DNA from: JANLVJ01 sp031363945
GTDB taxonomy: Bacteria; Bacteroidota; Bacteroidia; Sphingobacteriales; Sphingobacteriaceae
Assembly (NCBI GenBank): GCA_031363945.1
Contig: JANLVJ010000084.1
Location: 20,761-84,760, forward strand
Direction of reading: 5' to 3'
DNA: 64,000 bases
Shown piece after piece: positions 17,324 to 26,350 of the stretch. The position numbers and the translations under genes are program-made. Under the pieces are notes generated by a model that was not told where the DNA came from, did not search any database, and worked only from the letters and a program-made list of their open reading frames with translations. Numbering within the stretch: the first letter of the stretch is position 1; each line of letters starts with the position of its first letter.

Positions 17324-18661
17324 ATGTCGAATTTACTGATCATTGATGATGAAGATAAACTTCGTTCGCTTCTTAAAAGAATTCTTGAACTAGAAGATTA
17401 TCAGGTTTATACAGTAGGTAATGCACAGGCAGCACTAACCTTACTGCAAAAAGAATCAATTGATGTAGTGTTGAGTGACGTAAAGTTACCAGATATGAAT
17501 GGGCTTGATTTACTTGAACAAATCAAATCTCTTTACCCGTCTATTGAAGTAGTCATGCTTACAGCTTATGGCACAATCGATGATGGTGTCATGGCAATAA
17601 AAAAAGGCGCTTTCGACTATATCACTAAGGGTGATGATAATGACCGAATAATTCCCCTGATTAAAAAAGCAACAGAAAAGTCACTTTTACAACAGCAGGT
17701 TTTAAAACTTGAAAACAGAATTTATCATAAATTCAGTTTTGACAGTATTTTAGGAAATTCATTATTGCTGAAAACTGCAATTTCACTGGCAAAAAAAGTT
17801 GCTGTAACCTCAACAACAGTAATGTTACTGGGTGAAACCGGCACCGGAAAAGAAGTTTTTGCCCAAGCGATACATGCCGCATCAAACCGGAAAAATAAAA
17901 ACTTTGTTGCCATTAATTGTAGTGGATTTTCACGGGAAATTATGGATAGTGAACTTTTCGGTTACCGTGCAGGCGCTTTCACTGGAGCCACCAAAAATAC
18001 AAAAGGACTGTTTGAAGAAGCCGATCAGGGAACTATGTTCCTTGATGAAATTGGTGAATTGCCACTAGAAGTACAGGCTAAATTATTAAGGGTGTTAGAA
18101 AGTGGAACATTTTTAAAGGTTGGAGATACTCAGGAAAAAAAGGTTAATGTTCGCCTGATCACTGCTACCAACAGAGACCTAAAAAAAGAGGTCAAAGAAG
18201 GCCGGTTTCGAGAAGATCTTTATTTTCGAATCTGCACATTTAGCATTGAGTTACCCTCACTTCGTGAAAGAAAAGAAGATATCGTTTTGCTGGCTAATTT
18301 TTTTGCTTTCGAGTATGGTAAAAAACTGGGCATACCTATAAAACAACTTGCTCAGGATTTTCTAGACCGGATAATCGAACATGCCTGGAAAGGTAATATT
18401 CGTGAACTCAAAAATATAATGGAACGATCGGTCATACTTTCAGAAGAAGGCATTATCACCGCTAAGTTTTTACCCGAAGATATTCGTAATTCTTACCTCC
18501 CGCTAGCAATTGCTCAAATTGATTTGGCCAGCATAGAGGCTTTACATATATCAGATATTTTACGATTAACAAATGGCAATAAGGCAGAGGCGGCCCGAAT
18601 TCTTAAAATTGGGATAAGCACCCTTTACCGGAAAATCGAGGAATTCGGAATCATTTCCTGA
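17324..18661 (+). CDS. NtrC-family sigma-54-dependent response regulator, likely regulator of kdp
   Basis: A 445-residue activator: receiver domain (1-120) with phospho-Asp52 in VLSDVKLPD, AAA+ domain (about 140-375) with Walker A GETGTGKE (170-177), the sigma-54-contacting GAFTGA loop (217-222) and Walker B GTMFLDEIGE, and a Fis-type helix-turn-helix at the end (about 415-443, NKAEAARILKIGISTLYRKI). Start is placed at 17324 (MSNLLIIDDE), because the upstream in-frame ATG lies inside the preceding terminator. It directly precedes a -24/-12 promoter and the kdp operon and, with the kinase at 24475, probably forms the potassium-responsive two-component system in place of the usual OmpR-type KdpE. 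Partnership is inferred from position. Confidence 0.92.
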   Translation: MSNLLIIDDEDKLRSLLKRILELEDYQVYTVGNAQAALTLLQKESIDVVLSDVKLPDMNGLDLLEQIKSLYPSIEVVMLTAYGTIDDGVMAIKKGAFDYITKGDDNDRIIPLIKKATEKSLLQQQVLKLENRIYHKFSFDSILGNSLLLKTAISLAKKVAVTSTTVMLLGETGTGKEVFAQAIHAASNRKNKNFVAINCSGFSREIMDSELFGYRAGAFTGATKNTKGLFEEADQGTMFLDEIGELPLEVQAKLLRVLESGTFLKVGDTQEKKVNVRLITATNRDLKKEVKEGRFREDLYFRICTFSIELPSLRERKEDIVLLANFFAFEYGKKLGIPIKQLAQDFLDRIIEHAWKGNIRELKNIMERSVILSEEGIITAKFLPEDIRNSYLPLAIAQIDLASIEALHISDILRLTNGNKAEAARILKIGISTLYRKIEEFGIIS

Positions 18662-18692
18662 TAATAAGTTGAAATTATAAATTCCTTATACT

Positions 18693-18721
18693 TTCAATTT
18701 GAGCAGGCTGTTCAAATTGAA
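18693..18721 (+). promoter_or_regulatory. Candidate upstream activating site (palindrome) for the kdp promoter
   Basis: A perfect 10-bp inverted repeat TTCAATTTGA-N9-TCAAATTGAA, with no following T run, between the activator gene and the sigma-54 promoter. Its centre is about 117 bp upstream of the expected start site, a usual distance for enhancer sites of NtrC-type activators. It could alternatively act as an mRNA hairpin at the end of the regulator gene. Confidence 0.5.
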
Positions 18722-18797
18722 CTGCTTTCCTGCATTAAAATAAATTCCAAAGAATCATATCTGCTGATTACCAATATTTTAGCCATTAGGCTTTATT

Positions 18798-18813
18798 TGG
18801 CAATGTTTTGGCA
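18798..18813 (+). promoter_or_regulatory. Candidate sigma-54 (-24/-12) promoter of the kdp operon
   Basis: TGGCAATGTTTTGGCA has GG and GC separated by exactly 10 bp, as in the consensus TGGCAC-N5-TTGCW, with one deviation just before the GC. Predicted start near 18824, about 35 bp ahead of the first kdp ORF. The -12 half overlaps the left arm of a perfect 9-bp inverted repeat (TTTTGGCAT 18806-18814, ATGCCAAAA 18821-18829). An NtrC-type activator gene immediately upstream supports the call. Confidence 0.65.
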
Positions 18814-18858
18814 TAACTATATGCCAAAAAAGCTTTAAGAGCTTAAATCTTTTTAAAC

Positions 18859-18942
18859 ATGATGACTTTACTATTATTTATAGCCGGGCTTGTAGCCTTT
18901 TGGCTGATTTTCAAATTCATTGACTTTTTCGAAAAAATCTAG
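18859..18942 (+). CDS. 27-residue single-span membrane peptide ahead of kdpF
   Basis: A tiny ORF (ATGATG start) encoding one hydrophobic helix (LLLFIAGLVAFWLIFKFI) with a short charged tail DFFEKI. It is the first ORF after the predicted sigma-54 start site and ends 2 bp before kdpF. It is similar in size and layout to KdpF but lacks the PEKF end. It may be a second small subunit that stabilises the Kdp complex, or a leader peptide. Family not recognised; the reading frame is inferred from position and composition. Confidence 0.5.
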   Translation: MMTLLLFIAGLVAFWLIFKFIDFFEKI

Positions 18943-18944
18943 CT

Positions 18945-19022
18945 ATGATCTATTTATTTTTTATCTCGGTAGCCGTATTTGTTTACCTGATTTATGTAAT
19001 TCTAAAACCCGAAAAATTTTAA
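18945..19022 (+). CDS. kdpF: Potassium-transporting ATPase small subunit KdpF
   Basis: A 25-residue single membrane helix ending in the family-typical KPEKF (full pattern: ...VYLIYVILKPEKF). KdpF stabilises the KdpFABC complex in the inner membrane. It starts 2 bp after the preceding tiny ORF and ends 9 bp before kdpA. Confidence 0.85.
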   Translation: MIYLFFISVAVFVYLIYVILKPEKF

Positions 19023-19031
19023 CTCATACTT

Positions 19032-20729
19032 ATGGAAATTTTAGGAATAGTATTAATTTTTGCGTTGGCCGTATTTCTAGCCATCCCTATGGGGCGATAC
19101 ATATCCAGCGTTTATGCAGGTGAAAAAACAATTCTCGATTTCATTAGCCCGGTCGAACAAAAAATTTATAAAATTTGCGGAATTGACCCGAACAGAACAT
19201 TTAACTGGAAGCAAAATTTAGTTGCCCTGCTGACTATCAACCTGGTTTGGTTTATTCCAGGTTTTTTTATACTGCTTTTTCAGGGAAAATTACCTTTCAA
19301 TCCGGATGGTAACCCATCGATGAGCCCTGACCTTGCATTCAATTCGATAATAAGTTTTGTATGTAACACAAATCTTCAAGACTACTCAGGTGAAACCGGA
19401 GCAACATACCTCACCCAGGTTGGCGTTTTTATGTTTCTTCAGTTTGTTTCAGCAGCAGTCGGAATGACGGCTTTGGTGCTTGTTTTTAATAGCTTGAAAA
19501 CAAAAACAACTGATAAACTGGGAAATTTCTTTGTAATCTTTACACGAACGATTACCAGAATCCTCTTACCTGTTTCAATAGTTCTGTCTGTGGTATTTGT
19601 ATTCAGGGGAATGCCATCAAGTTTTGATGGAAAAGACCAGTTTATCGGGCTTCAGGGAGATACTATTAATGTATCACGAGGCCCAGTAGCACAAATGGTT
19701 TCAATCAAACAGTTGGGAACAAACGGAGGTGGTTATTATGGGGCAAATTCAGCCCACCCTCTTGAAAACCCTGATTATTTTACAAATATTATTGAAAACT
19801 GGGCATTAATGATCCTGCCCATCAGCGCTGTATTTGCGCTTGGCTTTTATCTGAAAAAGAAAAAACTATCTTATATCATCTTTGGGGTGATGACACTTGG
19901 TTTCTTATGCCTTCTGATACCCTCTGTTCAGCAGGAACTTGCCGGCAATCCTTCACTTTCAAAGTTGGGAATCAGCCAGACCCACGGCAGTATGGAAGGA
20001 AAGGAAGTGCGTATCGGCACTGCAGCTTCGGCTTTTTTTGGTATAAGTACGACAGTTGTATCATGCGGTGCTGTTAACGCCATGCATGATAGTATGACCC
20101 CCATTTCTGGTATGAACCAGATGCTGGGTATGATGGTAAACTGTTTTTATGGTGGTAAGGGAGTCGGACTACTCAATTATTATATTTTTCTGATAATTGC
20201 TGTTTTTCTATCAGGGCTCATGGTTGGCAGAACGCCTGAGTTTATGGGCAAAAAGATTGAAGCAAAAGAAATGAAAATAGCTTCATTGATTGCCCTTCTA
20301 CACCCATTTCTTATATTATCAGGTACAGCCTTTGCCACACACCTGCTGGTTGCCTCACCTAAAGATTATTCAGGATGGTTAAGTAACCCAGGATTTCACG
20401 GGTTTTCTGAAATGCTTTACCAGTTTACCTCATCTTCGGCCAATAATGGTTCAGCTTTTGGTGGTTTGAATGGTAATTCTCCTTTCTGGAATATTTCTAC
20501 CGGATTTGTCATTCTTTTTGCCCGTTTTCTGCCAATTATCGGGCCGGTAGCCATTGCAGGGATTCTGGCTCAGAAAAAGTTTATTCCTGAATCAACCGGT
20601 ACCCTTAAAACAGATACTGTCACTTTCGGTGCAATGACATTTGCTGTTATTGTTATCCTTGCAGCCCTTGCATTTTTTCCTGCATTGGCTCTTGGTCCTA
20701 TTTCTGAATATTTTACGCTAGCTAAATAA
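19032..20729 (+). CDS. kdpA: Potassium-transporting ATPase subunit KdpA
   Basis: The channel-like, K+-binding subunit of the KdpFABC P-type ATPase, 565 residues with about ten membrane spans. Selectivity-filter-like loops are visible: VCNTNLQDYSGE (first pore loop), GTNGGGYYGANSAHPLENP (second), and SSANNGSAFGGLNGN (fourth), with GAVNAMHDSMTP as the third. Length is the family norm (about 555-575). Kdp complexes scavenge K+ at micromolar levels and are induced by K+ shortage. Second gene of a tight operon. Confidence 0.98.
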   Translation: MEILGIVLIFALAVFLAIPMGRYISSVYAGEKTILDFISPVEQKIYKICGIDPNRTFNWKQNLVALLTINLVWFIPGFFILLFQGKLPFNPDGNPSMSPDLAFNSIISFVCNTNLQDYSGETGATYLTQVGVFMFLQFVSAAVGMTALVLVFNSLKTKTTDKLGNFFVIFTRTITRILLPVSIVLSVVFVFRGMPSSFDGKDQFIGLQGDTINVSRGPVAQMVSIKQLGTNGGGYYGANSAHPLENPDYFTNIIENWALMILPISAVFALGFYLKKKKLSYIIFGVMTLGFLCLLIPSVQQELAGNPSLSKLGISQTHGSMEGKEVRIGTAASAFFGISTTVVSCGAVNAMHDSMTPISGMNQMLGMMVNCFYGGKGVGLLNYYIFLIIAVFLSGLMVGRTPEFMGKKIEAKEMKIASLIALLHPFLILSGTAFATHLLVASPKDYSGWLSNPGFHGFSEMLYQFTSSSANNGSAFGGLNGNSPFWNISTGFVILFARFLPIIGPVAIAGILAQKKFIPESTGTLKTDTVTFGAMTFAVIVILAALAFFPALALGPISEYFTLAK

Positions 20730-20737
20730 GCATTTAT

Positions 20738-22768
20738 ATGAAAGCAAATGCAGGTTTTGACGGGTCGATTGTTTCAAATGCTTTGAAACAAAGCTTCATC
20801 AAATTGAACCCGAAATTCATGGTTAAAAACCCGGTTATGTTCACGGTAGAAATCGGAACGGCAATCATGTTTTTCCTTGTTCTTGAAATTATTTATACAC
20901 ATGATAAAACTCAGGGCAGCCTAGGTTATAATATTGCCATTTTTATTGTTCTTTTCCTGACCCTTATTTTCGCAAATTTTGCTGAAGCCCTGGCTGAAGC
21001 CAGGGGTAAAGCCCAAGCCGATAGTTTACGTAAAACACGTGAAGATACTATGGCCAAAAAAATGGATGACCAGGGAAATATCACCATGGTTAGTTCTGCC
21101 AATTTAAAGAAAGGCGATATTTATCTTGCAGAAGAAGGAGATATGATTCCCTTAGATGGTGAGATCATTGAAGGACTTGCAACCATCGATGAATCAGCTA
21201 TTACGGGTGAATCAGCTCCGGTGATCAGAGAGGCCGGTGGTGATAAATCGAGTGTTACAGGTGGTACGAAAGTTTTATCTGACCGTATTGTAGTCAAGGT
21301 AAATACCCTTCCTGGTGAAAGCTTTCTAGATAAAATGATTGCCCTGGTAGAAGGTGCATCAAGACAGAAAACCCCGAATGAAATTGCTTTGACAATTTTA
21401 CTCGCTGGCTTCACCCTCATATTTGTCTTTGTATGTGTCTGTCTGAAACCGTTTGCTGATTATGCAGGTGCACCGGTTACTATTTCTGCTTTTATCTCGC
21501 TATTCGTATGTCTGATACCAACTACAATCGGAGGATTATTATCAGCTATAGGCATAGCAGGTATGGACAGGGCATTAAGGGCCAATGTAGTAACCAAATC
21601 AGGAAAGGCAGTTGAGACAGCGGGTGACCTTGATGTACTGTTACTTGATAAAACAGGAACGATTACCATTGGTAATCGGAAAGCAACTAATTTTTATCCG
21701 GCCGATGGTATTAACCAGGATGATTTTGTTGATTGTTGTGTTTTAAGTTCTCTGGCTGACGAAACCCCCGAGGGTAAGTCAATCATCGAACTTGCTATTA
21801 CTGCATATAATAAAATACCACCGGTACTACCTGCAAGTGCAGTTTTCATCAAGTTTACTGCAGAAACCAGGGCTTCAGGCATTGACCTAGAAAACGGGAT
21901 AAGAATTAGAAAAGGTGCTTTTGACTCTATCAAAAAGAGTTCAGAGAAATCAGGCTATACTTATCCACCAGAAACTGAAACAGCTGTTAAAAATATCGCT
22001 TCAAATGGTGGCACCCCACTGGTAGTTTCTAAAAATGAGGTTATTCTTGGTGTGATTGAACTACAGGATATAATCAAGCCAGGTATTTCTGAACGCTTTG
22101 AACGACTGAGAAAAATGGGGGTAAAAACAGTAATGGTTACTGGCGACAATCCACTTACAGCAAAATACATAGCCCAGAAAGCAGGTGTAGATGATTTTAT
22201 TGCTGAAGCAAAGCCAGAAGATAAAATGAACTATATCAAGGCTGAGCAGGCCCAGGGAAAATTAGTAGCAATGATGGGTGATGGTACCAATGATGCCCCG
22301 GCCCTGGCCCAGGCTGATGTTGGAGTTGCCATGAATTCAGGAACTCAGGCTGCAAAGGAGGCTGGAAATATGGTCGACCTTGATAATGATCCAACCAAAC
22401 TGATTGAAATTGTAGAGATTGGAAAGCAGTTACTGATGACCAGGGGAACCCTTACAACCTTTTCAATTGCCAATGATGTGGCCAAATACTTCGCAATTGT
22501 GCCTGCACTATTCATTACGTCTATTCCTGCTTTACAGGCAATGAACATCATGAAACTCGTAAGCCCGCAGAGCGCAATTTTATCAGCAGTTATCTTTAAT
22601 GCCATTATTATTCCTCTACTAATTCCACTTGCCTTAAAAGGAGTTTCGTACAAACCTATAGGTGCTTCTGCCCTACTGCGCAGAAACCTGCTTATTTATG
22701 GTCTTGGAGGTGTAATTGTACCTTTCGTAGGAATTAAAATTATTGATTTACTCATTAACTTGTTTTAA
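20738..22768 (+). CDS. kdpB: Potassium-transporting ATPase ATP-binding subunit KdpB
   Basis: The P-type ATPase catalytic subunit, 676 residues. Phosphorylated Asp304 lies in LLLDKTGTITIGNRKA; TGES near residue 155 (AITGESAPV) forms the actuator motif; MVTGDNPLTA and MMGDGTNDAPALAQADVG are the hinge motifs. Membrane helices flank the domains in the usual places. Length matches E. coli-type KdpB (about 680). It follows kdpA by 8 bp and precedes kdpC by 1 bp. Confidence 0.98.
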   Translation: MKANAGFDGSIVSNALKQSFIKLNPKFMVKNPVMFTVEIGTAIMFFLVLEIIYTHDKTQGSLGYNIAIFIVLFLTLIFANFAEALAEARGKAQADSLRKTREDTMAKKMDDQGNITMVSSANLKKGDIYLAEEGDMIPLDGEIIEGLATIDESAITGESAPVIREAGGDKSSVTGGTKVLSDRIVVKVNTLPGESFLDKMIALVEGASRQKTPNEIALTILLAGFTLIFVFVCVCLKPFADYAGAPVTISAFISLFVCLIPTTIGGLLSAIGIAGMDRALRANVVTKSGKAVETAGDLDVLLLDKTGTITIGNRKATNFYPADGINQDDFVDCCVLSSLADETPEGKSIIELAITAYNKIPPVLPASAVFIKFTAETRASGIDLENGIRIRKGAFDSIKKSSEKSGYTYPPETETAVKNIASNGGTPLVVSKNEVILGVIELQDIIKPGISERFERLRKMGVKTVMVTGDNPLTAKYIAQKAGVDDFIAEAKPEDKMNYIKAEQAQGKLVAMMGDGTNDAPALAQADVGVAMNSGTQAAKEAGNMVDLDNDPTKLIEIVEIGKQLLMTRGTLTTFSIANDVAKYFAIVPALFITSIPALQAMNIMKLVSPQSAILSAVIFNAIIIPLLIPLALKGVSYKPIGASALLRRNLLIYGLGGVIVPFVGIKIIDLLINLF

Positions 22769-22769
22769 T

Positions 22770-23333
22770 ATGAAAACCTTTGTGTTACCAGCCCTTAAAT
22801 TAACACTGGTATTTATCGTCATACTGGCTATTGCATATCCATTTTTAATTGCTGGTATAGGTAAACTTGCCCCTGGCCAGGGAAAAGGGCTGAGAATTAT
22901 TAAAAATGGAAAGACAATCGGATATGAAAATGTCGGTCAGAAGTTTACCCATGACAATTATTTTAACGACAGACCGTCTGCCGCGTCTTTTAATGCTGCA
23001 GGATCTGCAGGTTCAAATAAAGGACCTTCAAATCCTGATTACCTGAAAGATGTACAGGCGAAAATAGATACTTTTTTAAAGCATAATCCGGGAATCAAAA
23101 AATCACAAATCCCCTCAGAACTAGTCACCTATTCTGGTAGCGGTCTTGATCCTGATTTATCTCCTGATGCGGCAATGATACAGGTAACCAGGGTTGCTAA
23201 TGTCAGGGGTCTGAAAGAAACAACTATCAGGCAATTAGTAACAACACATATCGAACCTCCTTTTTTAGGCTTGTTTGGTCCAGCCAAAGTGAACGTACTC
23301 AAATTAAATCTGGCTCTTGACCAGCTTAAATAA
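22770..23333 (+). CDS. kdpC: Potassium-transporting ATPase subunit KdpC
   Basis: A 187-residue subunit with one N-terminal membrane helix (about 8-28, LVFIVILAIAYPFLIAGI) and a periplasmic domain with the family blocks YFNDRPSAA, SGSNKGPSNPDYL, and SGSGLDPDLSPDAA...RVA..RGL. The start at 22770 (MKTFVLPALKL) is chosen over the in-frame ATG at 22743, which overlaps the end of kdpB. KdpC is needed for complex assembly and ATP affinity. Confidence 0.97.
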   Translation: MKTFVLPALKLTLVFIVILAIAYPFLIAGIGKLAPGQGKGLRIIKNGKTIGYENVGQKFTHDNYFNDRPSAASFNAAGSAGSNKGPSNPDYLKDVQAKIDTFLKHNPGIKKSQIPSELVTYSGSGLDPDLSPDAAMIQVTRVANVRGLKETTIRQLVTTHIEPPFLGLFGPAKVNVLKLNLALDQLK

Positions 23334-23340
23334 TCAGGGT

Positions 23341-24465
23341 ATGAATCCGGAGGAGCAACAAGTCGAGAGCTTTTTAAAACTGGTAAAACAGTCGCGACGC
23401 GGTAAATTTAAAATCTATATCGGTATGAGTGCTGGTGTGGGTAAAACTTACCGGATGTTACAGGAAGCACATACACTGAAACGAAACGGAATCAATGTTC
23501 AGATTGGCTATATAGAAACCCATGGGCGAAAAGAAACAGAAGAACTTGTCGCAGGTATTGTTATGATTGAAAGGCGTACCCTTTTCTATAAAGGCCGTGA
23601 GCTAGAGGAAATGGACCTCCAGGCCATCTTAAATGTTGGACCTGAAGTTGTGCTGGTGGATGAACTTGCACATACCAATATCAGCGGAAGTAAAAATGAA
23701 AAACGGTGGCAGGATGTTATTGAAATTCTAAATGCTGGTATTTCAGTTATAAGTGCAATAAATATTCAACATATAGAGAGCCTAAATCAGGAAGTTGAAC
23801 GAATAACAGGCATTGCAATAACTGAAAGAATACCAGATAAAGTATTGCAACTGGCAGATGAAGTTGTCAATATCGATCTCACTGTTGATGAATTACTTGA
23901 CAGGCTAAAAGAAGGAAAAATATATAAAGCTGAAAAAATCAAACTGGCATTGACCAATTTCTTTCAGTTCGAAAGAATCATACAGCTACGTGAACTTGCT
24001 TTAAGGGAAGTTGCCCACCAGCTAGAAAGAAAGATCAATACAGAAGTTCCAAAGACTATCAAACTTAGATCTGAACGCTTTTTGGCATGTGTGAGTACAA
24101 ATGAAGATTCTGCCAAAAATATCATTCGTAAAACAGCAAGGCTTGCCTCTTATTACAATAGTTCTTTTACTGTCTTATATGTGCAAAGAGAAGCCGAAAG
24201 CGCCGATAATATCAAGTTGAGCAAACAGCGTTTTTTAATAAATAACTTCAAACTTGCCAAAGAACTTGGTGCAGAAGTGATCAGGGTGAAGAGTAATAAT
24301 ATTGGTGAGGCAATTTTTAAAATTGCTCAGGAACGAGAGATCACTACTATTTGTCTTGGCAAACCTCATTTCTCCCTTATACAAATGATATTGAACACAT
24401 CAGTCTTCGATCAATTGCTAAAACGTATTGGTGAGAATGAGCTTGATCTGGTAATACTTTCCTAA
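23341..24465 (+). CDS. KdpD-like K+ sensor lacking a histidine kinase domain
   Basis: 374 residues holding only the N-terminal half of KdpD: the KdpD domain (about 20-230) with Walker A GMSAGVGKTY (28-37), GYIETHGRKET, LVDELAHTN and SAINIQHIESLN, then a universal-stress-protein-like domain (about 245-374). Full KdpD is about 890 residues with four membrane spans and a kinase core; all of that is absent, and the gene ends with a clean stop rather than a decayed remainder. The kinase function is probably supplied in trans by the next gene, 9 bp downstream. Start set at 23341 (MNPEEQQ); the in-frame ATG at 23317 overlaps kdpC. Confidence 0.92.
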   Translation: MNPEEQQVESFLKLVKQSRRGKFKIYIGMSAGVGKTYRMLQEAHTLKRNGINVQIGYIETHGRKETEELVAGIVMIERRTLFYKGRELEEMDLQAILNVGPEVVLVDELAHTNISGSKNEKRWQDVIEILNAGISVISAINIQHIESLNQEVERITGIAITERIPDKVLQLADEVVNIDLTVDELLDRLKEGKIYKAEKIKLALTNFFQFERIIQLRELALREVAHQLERKINTEVPKTIKLRSERFLACVSTNEDSAKNIIRKTARLASYYNSSFTVLYVQREAESADNIKLSKQRFLINNFKLAKELGAEVIRVKSNNIGEAIFKIAQEREITTICLGKPHFSLIQMILNTSVFDQLLKRIGENELDLVILS

Positions 24466-24474
24466 ACGTAGACC

Positions 24475-26214
24475 ATGCATATCAAAACAAAATTACAATT
24501 GGGCCTGGGTTTTATATTCCTGCTGATTACCTTGATTTGTGGAATCTGTATTTATTATGTCAATACACTCGCTGGTGTTTCAAAGCTGATCATAAAAGAT
24601 AATTACGAAACGATTGCTTATTCACGCAATATGCTTGTTGATCTGAATACGCTTGACTCAATGACTCAAACCCATCGAAAAAGCGACTTTATGAAAAATC
24701 TAAAGGCTCAGGAAAATAATATTACCGAGCCTGGTGAAGCAGAAAAGACAGCACATTTACGCTTACTGGCTGAAAGATATTTTAGTATAACTGATTCTAC
24801 AATCACTTCTGTTGCCCTTAACGCTGCTGATTCTCACAAGATTACTATTTATTTAATGCAAAAGGATTTGTACGGTCTGATGGAATTAAATATGAAGGCT
24901 ATTGTGCTTAAAAATCAACATGCCGAACGTACAGCGGGCAATGCGATCATTTTTGTCAGCGTGACCTGCACCATCTGTTTTCTGCTGGCATTTACTTTTA
25001 TTGTAAATTTTCCTGGTTATATAGCAAACCCTGTAAAAGAGTTGACAATGGGAATACAGGAGATTGCCAGGAAAAACTATAGTTTAAGACTTCATTATCA
25101 GGAAAATGATGAATTCGGGCAGCTAGCAGAGTCATTCAATGAGATGGCTTATAAACTTGATGAGTTTGAACATAGCAACCTTGCAAAAATTGTTTTTGAA
25201 AAGAAACGGGTTGAGACAATCATTCGCAATATGAGTGATATGATTATAGGCCTTGATGAAAATGATCGTATTCTCTTTGCAAATCCTGTTGCCTGTAATT
25301 TACTGGGCGTAAAAGAAATAGACATGATTACCGTTTATGCTCCAGACTTTGCACTTAAAAATGACCTGTTCAGAACACTCATCCGCGATCAGGCTGATAA
25401 AGTAATTAAGATTTTTGCTGACAATAAGGAAAGCTACTTTAGTAAAGAAACCCTGGAGATCAAAAACGCAGATACGGTATTGGGGAAAGTCATACTATTA
25501 AAAAATATTACCAAGTTTCAGGAACTCGATAAAGCGAAAACTAATTTTATTGCGACTATTTCTCATGAACTAAAGACCCCTATTTCATCTATAAAGCTCA
25601 GCTTAAAGCTTCTTTCAGATGAAAGAATCGGACATTTAAATCAGGAACAGCAGCAGCTGATTGGAAACATCATGGAAGACAGTCAGCGTCTGCTGACTAT
25701 AACAGGAGAGCTTCTTGATCTTGCTCAGGTTGAAACAGGACATATTCAATTAAATATACAATCAACAGACCCACAGGCAATCCTTGATTATTCACTTGAA
25801 GCAGTAAAAATTCCAGCACGACAAAAACAGGTTAATATTCAGATTGATCTGGTGCAAAACATGCCTTTGATTTTAGCAGACCAGGAGAAAACTGCCTGGG
25901 TTCTGATTAACCTATTATCAAATGCACTCAGGTACAGCCCTGAAAAAGGAAATATCATGCTTACTATAAAGGAAACTGAAAACCAGGTAGAATTCTCTGT
26001 TTTAGATTTTGGCAAAGGCATTGAAGAGCAATATCGGAAACTCATATTTGATCGGTTTTTCAGGGTACCATCTGAAATAAACTTTGAAAAAAATGGCAGT
26101 GGTCTGGGTCTTTCGATATCGAAAGACTTTATTGAATCACAGGGTGGATCTATCGGGGTTGAGAGCACTGTAGATCAGGGCAGCCGCTTCTGGTTTGCAC
26201 TTAATAAAGCCTAG
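24475..26214 (+). CDS. HAMP-PAS sensor histidine kinase of the kdp locus
   Basis: 579 residues: membrane span 1 (about 9-30), periplasmic sensor region (31-157), span 2 (about 158-180), HAMP linker (181-235), PAS domain (about 245-345), HisKA with phosphoacceptor His364 (TISHELKTPISS), and HATPase with N box (LINLLSNALRYSP), DFGKGIEE and GSGLGLSISKDFIESQGG. Its place directly after the kinase-less KdpD suggests that KdpD-N modulates this kinase and that it phosphorylates the NtrC-type regulator at 17324. The phosphate route is inference from gene order. Confidence 0.93.
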   Translation: MHIKTKLQLGLGFIFLLITLICGICIYYVNTLAGVSKLIIKDNYETIAYSRNMLVDLNTLDSMTQTHRKSDFMKNLKAQENNITEPGEAEKTAHLRLLAERYFSITDSTITSVALNAADSHKITIYLMQKDLYGLMELNMKAIVLKNQHAERTAGNAIIFVSVTCTICFLLAFTFIVNFPGYIANPVKELTMGIQEIARKNYSLRLHYQENDEFGQLAESFNEMAYKLDEFEHSNLAKIVFEKKRVETIIRNMSDMIIGLDENDRILFANPVACNLLGVKEIDMITVYAPDFALKNDLFRTLIRDQADKVIKIFADNKESYFSKETLEIKNADTVLGKVILLKNITKFQELDKAKTNFIATISHELKTPISSIKLSLKLLSDERIGHLNQEQQQLIGNIMEDSQRLLTITGELLDLAQVETGHIQLNIQSTDPQAILDYSLEAVKIPARQKQVNIQIDLVQNMPLILADQEKTAWVLINLLSNALRYSPEKGNIMLTIKETENQVEFSVLDFGKGIEEQYRKLIFDRFFRVPSEINFEKNGSGLGLSISKDFIESQGGSIGVESTVDQGSRFWFALNKA

Positions 26215-26350
26215 ATAAATTTATCAAAGAGCAGTCAGATCCAGGCAGATCTCAGTCAGCGTCTAAAAATATCAATCTCATCGTTAAACCCTAGATAGTA
26301 ATTTTGCTCTTATGTATAGGTGGCGTACTGCGACTTCTAATCAAGATCAT

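Noticed and set aside
18693..18721. Palindrome as rho-independent terminator of the activator gene
   Set aside because: No T run follows the right arm. Kept as a candidate enhancer site instead, with limited confidence.
23341..24465. Kinase-less KdpD considered as a pseudogene
   Set aside because: The frame is intact with all sensor motifs, ends in a clean stop and is closely followed by a complete kinase gene; no kinase remnant is present. A short functional protein is the better reading.
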